A stretch of 8,792 bases of DNA, taken from Spongiibacteraceae bacterium. Its GTDB lineage: Bacteria > Pseudomonadota > Gammaproteobacteria > Pseudomonadales > PIVM01. The number at the start of each line of letters is the position of its first letter. Positions within the stretch are counted from its first letter, which is position 1. The DNA lies in NCBI GenBank assembly GCA_030618505.1, contig JAUXDF010000108.1, positions 1-8,792 of the forward strand. Reading direction: 5' to 3'. The notes below the pieces were generated by a model, which ran no database searches, had not been told where the DNA came from, and saw only the letters and a list, made by a program, of their open reading frames with translations. The position numbers and the translations under genes were made by a program. Of the stretch, positions 1-4,293 are shown one piece after another.

Positions 1-284
1 GTCACTGAGGGAATGCAGTGGCCACTGACAAATATCAAAATCTCTCCACTGGCAAAATCACACCCAATATTCAGGGAGCGGCCAAAAGAAAACTCATCCT
101 GTCGTATATGTGTAATCCGAGCGCCATGCGCAGAGGCAATGCTCAATGTTTGATCGATAGAGCCCGAGTCAACAATGACGCTCTCGATAGAAAAAGTATC
201 ACTCTCCTGAGAGTTAATAGCAGCTAATAACTCTTCCAAGTATTTTTCTTCATTCAGGGTACGTATAACGACGCTAACTAACAT
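1..284 (-). CDS. Family 2 glycosyltransferase, N-terminal part (runs off left edge)
   Basis: The minus strand reads without a stop from an ATG at 284 to the window edge, giving about 94 residues that begin MLVSVVIRTLNEEKYLEELL. This is the nucleotide-sugar-binding start of a GT-A fold family 2 glycosyltransferase: the β-strand SVVIRTLNE, then the VDSGSIDQT segment with the Asp that usually contacts the nucleotide, then the EFSFGRSLNIG region, then a SGHCIP stretch near residue 90 where many relatives have DxD. Such enzymes transfer a sugar from an activated donor to a growing polysaccharide or lipid-linked glycan on the cytoplasmic side of the membrane. Donor and acceptor cannot be told from this piece. 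An in-frame ATG at 335 would add 17 residues, but family members normally start right at the SVVI strand, so 284 is preferred. Its Shine-Dalgarno is weak (GAGG about 14 nt upstream). Confidence 0.86.
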   Translation of the reverse strand, partial: MLVSVVIRTLNEEKYLEELLAAINSQESDTFSIESVIVDSGSIDQTLSIASAHGARITHIRQDEFSFGRSLNIGCDFASGEILIFVSGHCIPSV

Positions 285-379
285 TTGGTATTCACAGGCC
301 TCAGCTGTAGTGAAAATCCCGGCGAATTCTAACATAACTACAGAAAAAGGCTTATCTTATCCCGATAAACATAACGTTT

Positions 380-385
380 ATTATA
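380..385 (-). promoter_or_regulatory. Possible -10 box for the glycosyltransferase
   Basis: The minus strand carries a perfect TATAAT here, about 95 nt upstream of the glycosyltransferase ATG at 284, in an AT-rich stretch between that gene and the antitoxin. No convincing -35 hexamer sits at 16-18 nt spacing. A 6-bp inverted repeat (ATAAAC 365-370, GTTTAT 376-381) overlaps it and the expected transcription start. The rest of the 285-484 interval shows no credible gene. This is weak evidence, based on the box alone. Confidence 0.3.
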
Positions 386-484
386 AGAATATTGATATTA
401 CAAACTGCCATTTTTTGCTCCCGACTGCCCCAGCATATCATCTATTATTAATTGCCTTCGCAACCGAGGAAAGGAGCACGAGCG

Positions 485-706
485 TTACGCGCTGAAGTGA
501 TCATCTAGCTTATCTAACAGTTCAAGTCCTTTTTTAATATTTCCAGTAGCAGCCAAGGCACGAAATCTTGTCTCGCTATCAAACTCTGCAAGAGCTTGAG
601 TAGAAAGTTCTTCTATTAATTTATTGACGCTAATTTTTCTATGCTGTGCCATTGACTTAAGTCTTTCATGTTTGTCATCTGGCAAGCGTACGGTTAATGT
701 AGACAT
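485..706 (-). CDS. Ribbon-helix-helix antitoxin of a PIN-type toxin-antitoxin pair
   Basis: This 73-residue protein starts MSTLTVRLPDDKHERLKSMA, the pattern of an Arc/CopG-like ribbon-helix-helix protein. Residues about 2-9 form the DNA-contacting β-strand (TLTVRLPD), residues 11-21 helix 1, and residues 26-38 helix 2 (SVNKLIEELST). The C-terminal part (ETRFRALAATGNIKKGLELL) is the sort of tail that wraps the toxin. NCBI-style names for similar proteins include 'HicB family antitoxin' or 'CopG family antitoxin', but this is not a partner of a HicA toxin. The ATG lies 2 nt after the toxin stop, and its AGAGG Shine-Dalgarno (720-716) is formed by the last toxin codons, so translation is probably coupled. 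The expected role is to neutralise the PIN toxin and to repress the operon as a DNA-binding dimer. Both points come from family knowledge and are not shown here. Confidence 0.85.
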   Translation of the reverse strand: MSTLTVRLPDDKHERLKSMAQHRKISVNKLIEELSTQALAEFDSETRFRALAATGNIKKGLELLDKLDDHFSA

Positions 707-708
707 GG

Positions 709-1134
709 TTATTTACCTCTAAAGAACATTTCCGGTGTTAGTATTCTCAAATTTCTAAATGTTAATTCAGCACCCGTTAAGTCTTTTATATTGTTCGTGA
801 TAATTAAATTACTATTGCCTGCTATCGCCAATTCTATCAAAAAATTGTCGCTTTCATCTTTCAGGTTTGGACGCCACAAATAATATATTGGCACCCAGTG
901 ACAAATACTATAATAGGCATTTAATAACTCACGTATTTCACCCTTAGTGATCGGGCATAAATCTACTATGTTCTTGCGACTACTCACATCTTCATATTCT
1001 TGATATAAAGCATTACTAATCAGTGGGTTAAATTTTCCGAGTAAGCATTGCCTAAGTATTTCCCGGCTTGGCCCTTCCTTCCCAATCAGGGCGCTTATCA
1101 GTACACTGGTATCCATTACTATATTTTGTATCAT
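709..1134 (-). CDS. PIN-domain toxin (COG1569-like putative endoribonuclease)
   Basis: From the ATG at 1134 the product is 141 residues and begins MIQNIVMDTSVLISALIGKE. It matches the layout of the 'putative toxin-antitoxin system toxin component, PIN family' proteins. The first catalytic Asp is in VMDTSVLISA (residue 8). A Glu follows in ALYQEYEDV (about 46), then an Asp in KDESDNFLIELAIAG (about 96). A TNNIKDL segment (about 113-119) sits where other members have TGDKDL, so the fourth acidic position is Asn, or is shifted to the Asp of KDL. It ends with the usual RNLRILTPEMFF. Such proteins are Mg-dependent ribonucleases; the RNA target is unknown. An in-frame ATG at 1152 adds six residues (MCYHNL), but it sits inside an inverted repeat and neither start has a clear Shine-Dalgarno. 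I chose 1134 because relatives begin a few residues before the first β-strand. The gene is visibly AT-richer than recG or the symporter. Confidence 0.85.
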   Translation of the reverse strand: MIQNIVMDTSVLISALIGKEGPSREILRQCLLGKFNPLISNALYQEYEDVSSRKNIVDLCPITKGEIRELLNAYYSICHWVPIYYLWRPNLKDESDNFLIELAIAGNSNLIITNNIKDLTGAELTFRNLRILTPEMFFRGK

Positions 1135-1139
1135 TAGAT

Positions 1140-1163
1140 TATGATAGCACATACGCCATCATA
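1140..1163. promoter_or_regulatory. Inverted repeat, candidate operator of the toxin-antitoxin operon
   Basis: TATGATAGC (1140-1148) and GCCATCATA (1155-1163) form an inverted repeat with 8 of 9 positions complementary around a 6-nt centre. On the minus strand the distal arm also contains TATGAT (1163-1158), a 5/6 match to a -10 box. Transcription from it would start near 1151 and give a short leader for the toxin start at 1134. Ribbon-helix-helix antitoxins usually bind such palindromes over their own promoter, so this is a natural autoregulatory site. It also lies 48 bp upstream of the divergent symporter gene. The repeat is seen directly; its function is inferred. Confidence 0.5.
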
Positions 1164-1210
1164 GTTAAACGTAAGGTTAACGAATACCGCCAGCAAGGAA
1201 AGTCAAAAAC

Positions 1211-2497
1211 ATGCTAAAAATAAAACTACACTGGCAGATTTTAATAGCGATTGTACTAGCCACCAGCCTCGGCCTGGTACTGGATAAAGACGCCAGCATT
1301 TTCAGTGTGTCAGTCGCTGAAATTTTCCAGTTTATCGGCACTCTTTTCCTTAATGCCCTGAAGATGATTATTGTGCCATTGATATTGGCTTCTATTATCT
1401 GTGGTATGGCCAGTCTGGGAACGGGCGATAATTTGGGGCGACTCGGCGGCAAGACGCTCGTTTTTTATATGGCATCGAGTCTGTTTTCGATTCTGGTGGG
1501 CTTGCTGTTTGTGAACTTGATTGAGCCGGGCATTATTGATGGTCAGCCGGCGGGGGATCGCTTGAATTTAAGTTCTGCGGAGCAGGTATCGTCCCAGCTA
1601 GAGCGGGTAGAAGGGCGCGGGACGGGAGATATCGCCGGGGTGTTTTTGCGTATGGTGCCCACCAATATTGTAAAAGCTGCCGCAGACGGGCAGATGCTGG
1701 GCTTGATCTTTTTTGGCCTGTTGTTTGGTTATTATATGATGCGTATTGAGGGTGAGCATAAGGAGTCGCTGATTAATATGTGGCGGGCGGTGCAGGATAC
1801 GATGATGCTGATCACTTTGTTTGTGATGCGTTTTGCCCCCTTGGGTGTGTTTGGGCTGGTGGCCCATACGGTGTTACATACCGGTTTTGATGCTTTTCAG
1901 CCCTTGCTGATTTTTTTCTTTACGGTACTGGCAGCGCTGGCTTTTCATGTTTTGGTGAATCTGACTTTGGTGCTGCGATTTGTGGCGAAGGTGAATCCGC
2001 TGGATCATTACAAGGCGATGGCGCCGGCGATGTTAACCGCTTTTTCAACGGCATCTTCTTCGGGCACTTTGCCGGTGACGATGGAGTGTGTTGAGAAACG
2101 GGCGGGGGTTTCTAATAGTACTTCATCTTTTGTATTGCCATTGGGTGCTACGGTGAATATGGATGGCACCGCTTTGTATGAGTGTGTGGCGGCGATGTTT
2201 ATTGCTCAGGCTTATGGGCTGGATTTGAGTTTTACGACGCAATTTACGATTGTACTGGTGGCGCTGCTTACTTCGATTGGGGTGGCGGGGATTCCGGCGG
2301 CTAGTCTGGTGGCGATTACGGTGATTTTAGGTACGATCGGTTTGCCGCTGGAGGGTATTGGTATGCTGCTGGTGACTGACCGGGTGCTGGATATGTTGCG
2401 TACGGCGGTGAATGTTTTTAGTGATAGTTGTTGTGCGGTGTTGGTGGCTAAGACGGAGGGGGAAGAGGGAGTTTTGGAGCGGGTGCCATCAAGTTAA
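1211..2497 (+). CDS. Dicarboxylate/acidic amino acid:cation symporter (DAACS, GltP/DctA-like)
   Basis: This complete 428-residue inner-membrane transporter belongs to the SLC1/DAACS family, with eight transmembrane helices and two re-entrant hairpins. It brings glutamate, aspartate or C4-dicarboxylates into the cell with Na+ or H+. Visible hallmarks are the serine-rich HP1 tip STASSSGTLPVT (280-290), the cation-site motif NMDGT (316-320), the HP2 segment GVAGIPAAS (357-365), and the TM8 series Asp390, Asp394, Arg397, Thr398, Asn401 and Asp405. The numbers coincide with those of archaeal GltPh as I recall them. Arg397 is retained, and in this family it binds the side-chain carboxylate, so an acidic substrate is likely. 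The usual NVxGD is NVFSD here. The ATG at 1211 has an AAGGAA Shine-Dalgarno at 1195-1200. The gene stands alone, divergent from the toxin-antitoxin pair and convergent with the HDOD gene. Codon use shifts: the first ~90 codons are C-rich, the remainder strongly G/T-rich. Confidence 0.92.
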   Translation: MLKIKLHWQILIAIVLATSLGLVLDKDASIFSVSVAEIFQFIGTLFLNALKMIIVPLILASIICGMASLGTGDNLGRLGGKTLVFYMASSLFSILVGLLFVNLIEPGIIDGQPAGDRLNLSSAEQVSSQLERVEGRGTGDIAGVFLRMVPTNIVKAAADGQMLGLIFFGLLFGYYMMRIEGEHKESLINMWRAVQDTMMLITLFVMRFAPLGVFGLVAHTVLHTGFDAFQPLLIFFFTVLAALAFHVLVNLTLVLRFVAKVNPLDHYKAMAPAMLTAFSTASSSGTLPVTMECVEKRAGVSNSTSSFVLPLGATVNMDGTALYECVAAMFIAQAYGLDLSFTTQFTIVLVALLTSIGVAGIPAASLVAITVILGTIGLPLEGIGMLLVTDRVLDMLRTAVNVFSDSCCAVLVAKTEGEEGVLERVPSS

Positions 2498-2506
2498 GAA
2501 TGGCAA

Positions 2507-2525
2507 GAGTGCAGCGAAACCCAAC
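2507..2525 (+). repeat. Possible remnant of a second REP class
   Basis: Just after the symporter stop, GAGTGCAGCGAAACCCAAC resembles the tail of the widespread proteobacterial REP-like repeat whose right half reads GAGCGCAGCGAAACCCAAC. The matching left half (GTAGG...GGGTT) is absent, so at most this is a fragment. The call rests on remembered resemblance of 19 bases only. Confidence 0.25.
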
Positions 2526-2593
2526 AAATAGTATTTGCCGAGATTCAAGCCATACGACAAGCTGGGAACACTGCTACCAACTTAAGGTAAATC

Positions 2594-2626
2594 CCTTGAT
2601 TTCGCAGGCTCAATCACGGCTACGGG
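2594..2626 (-). repeat. REP element copy A, short form
   Basis: This 33-bp unit is identical, base for base, to the reverse complement of 8104-8136, and its first 30 bases recur at 8155-8184. Read on the minus strand it has the standard REP design: a GTAG head (2623-2620), then a small imperfect palindrome whose outer arms are TGATT and AATCA around a 10-nt loop, then CAAGG. It lies between two convergent genes, a usual place for REP elements. Such elements are moved by RAYT (TnpA-REP) transposases and can affect mRNA ends; no RAYT gene is in the window. Confidence 0.8.
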
Positions 2627-2628
2627 TG

Positions 2629-2689
2629 CTCATGCCCACAGCGTTATGCGGGGCACACTGATCACGGCTACGGGCGCAGGCTCGTAGCC
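2629..2689 (-). repeat. REP element A', long-form head plus 7-bp hairpin
   Basis: Directly next to copy A is a second unit that also has GTAGCCGTGAT on the minus strand (2671-2661). It then continues into a different palindrome (TGCCC...GGGCA, 2655-2632) and ends in ATGAG. The same extra palindrome is in copy B at 8026-8066, diverged at several positions. At the outer end, GGCTACG (2666-2672) and CGTAGCC (2683-2689) form a perfect 7-bp hairpin with a 10-nt loop, 9 nt past the HDOD stop codon. This could protect or shape the 3' end of that mRNA. There is no T-tract, so an intrinsic terminator is not supported. Confidence 0.65.
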
Positions 2690-2698
2690 AAATGCCGC

Positions 2699-4090
2699 CT
2701 AGCCGGAGATATCGTTGGCTATGGTTTGTAGCTCTTCGGCACAGGCCAGTACATTTTCTACGGCGGATTGTGCTTTGTCTGCGCTGAGATTCAGGCGCTG
2801 AAACAAGGCGGCAGGTATTTCTTCCAGTGGTGCATCACCAATGCCATTTTGTCTCAGCAGCCTACCAGCGACAAACAGCAGGTTGGCATATTCAAACTCG
2901 GGGCCGTCATAGTCAGGGTTATTTTGATGACGTATGGCCGCACAAACCTGATCCGGCATGGTCCACAACTCCATCAACCAGCTGTTCATCTGGTCGCGGT
3001 CTATTCCCAGCAGATGGCGCTCGATAGCGGCGTGTCCTGCATGGGGGTTGGCCTCAAGGTGACGGCAGATCAATGAAAAGTAGGGTGGAAACACCGTCGC
3101 CAGTACCAGATAACCAAAGTTATGTAACAAACCACTCAGGCAGGCCATGCCCATCTCCGGGCGTTGTTTGGCGGGTATCGCTTTTATCAGCTCTTCTATA
3201 ATCGCCGCGGTGTAAACCGATTGGTGCCAGTAACCACTAAAACCCCGTGGCGCATCCTTGGGCATTAGCAGGGTTTTGCCCAGCGATAAACCCAGAGACA
3301 AATTCATTACCAAATCAAAACCCAGTACCCGCACGATGGCATCGTGGACTGATTTGATTGGCCCCGGTGCGGCGTAATAGGGAGAAGCTGCCCAACTGAC
3401 CACCTGTGCTGCCAGCGGTGGGTCTACTTCGACAATATCTGACAAATCCTTGATGTCAGCCTTGGGATCAACTCGTAATTTAATAATACGCTGGGCGGTA
3501 TCTGGCAGGGGGGGGAACTCGAGGGTGTCCTCCAGGCGCTGCTGTATACGCATGGAGGTGAATTGCCCCAGCGCTTTGGTGATCTCCTCAATATCATTTT
3601 TTTGATTACCAAAGTGAATCGCCGGAATCGGTGCACTGATATCGGCAATCACCGCGCCCTGTAGAATCTGTTTAAAATCCTGCTGCTTAAGTCTTAATAA
3701 TCCGTTATCAGCGCCAGACTCCAACACCACCTCTGGCTGGCTGAGAACGGTCTCGTCAACCACGGTAGGAAAACCGGTGATCTGGGGAATCGCGGGTAGC
3801 GAAAAAAGGTCTTTGGCGTCAACCAAAGTTTGCAGCTCATTGCTGGGGATGGCTCGGAGGTCACGGCCAGTCAGCTTGTTCAGTGCGCTGACATCCAGCA
3901 GACTATCGGCTGGAATAATGGCCTGCAACTGGCCTTTGTCGTCGGCGAGCACCACCGAGCGGGTGGCACCTGCCCAGCTGATATATTGGCTGATGGGGAT
4001 GCTGCTGGTACAGAACTGGGGTGTTTCGGTAAGACCATAATTAATATGGTGTGCATTTAATACCGTTTCCACGGCCGCTGGAATAGACAT
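2699..4090 (-). CDS. YbaK/aminoacyl-tRNA deacylase-like domain fused to HDOD domain
   Basis: This 463-residue protein (from the ATG at 4090) has two parts. Residues about 3-150 resemble the YbaK/ProX editing domain that hydrolyses mischarged aminoacyl-tRNA (SVVLADDKGQLQAIIPADSLLDV, then a long LPxxP...VVDE...GADNGLLRL stretch). The position of the usual catalytic Lys is Arg44 (ATRSVVL), so deacylase activity is doubtful. Residues about 185-395 form an HDOD domain, an HD-like helical fold without the full metal site (EFPPLPDTAQRI, YWHQSVYTA, LLHNFGYLVL, IRHQNNPDY). HDOD proteins are regulators in signalling and in control of motility or the cell cycle. Proteins named 'aminoacyl-tRNA deacylase and HDOD domain-containing protein' have this architecture. 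An in-frame TTG at 4120 adds ten residues; the strong GGAGGA (4140-4135) is 14 nt from it, which is too far. The ATG at 4090 has a weak GAGAG 6 nt upstream and starts right at the domain. Confidence 0.85.
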   Translation of the reverse strand: MSIPAAVETVLNAHHINYGLTETPQFCTSSIPISQYISWAGATRSVVLADDKGQLQAIIPADSLLDVSALNKLTGRDLRAIPSNELQTLVDAKDLFSLPAIPQITGFPTVVDETVLSQPEVVLESGADNGLLRLKQQDFKQILQGAVIADISAPIPAIHFGNQKNDIEEITKALGQFTSMRIQQRLEDTLEFPPLPDTAQRIIKLRVDPKADIKDLSDIVEVDPPLAAQVVSWAASPYYAAPGPIKSVHDAIVRVLGFDLVMNLSLGLSLGKTLLMPKDAPRGFSGYWHQSVYTAAIIEELIKAIPAKQRPEMGMACLSGLLHNFGYLVLATVFPPYFSLICRHLEANPHAGHAAIERHLLGIDRDQMNSWLMELWTMPDQVCAAIRHQNNPDYDGPEFEYANLLFVAGRLLRQNGIGDAPLEEIPAALFQRLNLSADKAQSAVENVLACAEELQTIANDISG

Positions 4091-4129
4091 AGATGGCTCT
4101 CGATTTTTATCTACCGGCAAAGAGAGAAT

Positions 4130-4180
4130 TTAGTTCCTCCACACGCCCAGGTAGGTATCCCTGAAATAGATTGTTGTCAT
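4130..4180 (-). CDS. Possible 16-codon leader ORF upstream of the HDOD gene
   Basis: The minus strand has GAGGA (4189-4185) 4 nt before an ATG at 4180, followed by the peptide MTTIYFRDTYLGVWRN and TAA (4132-4130). It is in the same frame as the HDOD protein, separated by that single stop. The GGAGGA that could serve the next gene is made by its last codons. It could be a translated leader coupled to the downstream gene, or a lost N-terminal extension. Nothing in the peptide is recognisable and chance is possible. Confidence 0.3.
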   Translation of the reverse strand: MTTIYFRDTYLGVWRN

Positions 4181-4206
4181 TGCTTCCTCAAGTGTAGTTC
4201 AGGGAT
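4157..4206. repeat. 9-bp perfect inverted repeat
   Basis: ATCCCTGAA (4157-4165) and TTCAGGGAT (4198-4206) are exact reverse complements separated by 32 nt. The loop on the minus strand holds the Shine-Dalgarno and start codon of the possible leader ORF. No T-run follows on either strand, so this is not a standard terminator. It may be a regulator site or an RNA stem upstream of the HDOD gene. Confidence 0.45.
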
Positions 4207-4223
4207 CTTTGGTGCGCCGACTG

Positions 4224-4242
4224 AAAAGTGGCCTAAAAGTGG
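4224..4242 (+). repeat. Paired AAAAGTGG direct repeats, possible insertion-sequence end remnant
   Basis: AAAAGTGG occurs at 4224-4231 and again at 4235-4242, within a stretch reading GGTGCGCCGACTGAAAAGTG just before. On the minus strand this gives CCACTTTT twice followed by CAGTCGGCG, a wording that reminds me of the multiple binding repeats at ends of IS21-family elements. No transposase gene or terminal TG/CA pair is seen, so this would only be a relic. Confidence 0.2.
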
Positions 4243-4293
4243 TGGCTGATCACAGTTTTGCAGCAACAATCATCCTGGGTATTATGATTGTAC

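Noticed and set aside
18..227. Plus-strand frame of 69 codons
   Set aside because: It lies wholly inside the minus-strand glycosyltransferase, whose translation clearly matches a known family.
310..495. Plus-strand frame of 61 codons in the glycosyltransferase-antitoxin interval
   Set aside because: It has no Shine-Dalgarno and no recognisable domain, its composition is that of AT-rich spacer, and it runs into the antitoxin gene on the other strand.
485..1134. HicAB or HigBA assignment for the toxin-antitoxin pair
   Set aside because: The toxin has PIN acidic motifs, not the HicA double-stranded-RNA-binding fold or a RelE fold; only the antitoxin shares a name used for HicB-like proteins.
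2666..2689. Rho-independent terminator for the symporter or HDOD gene
   Set aside because: The 7-bp hairpin is perfect but no T-tract follows on either strand; it is better explained as REP material.
4091..4120. TTG start of the HDOD protein at 4120
   Set aside because: The good GGAGGA is 14 nt away, and the added ten residues precede the conserved domain; it is kept only as an alternative in the gene entry.
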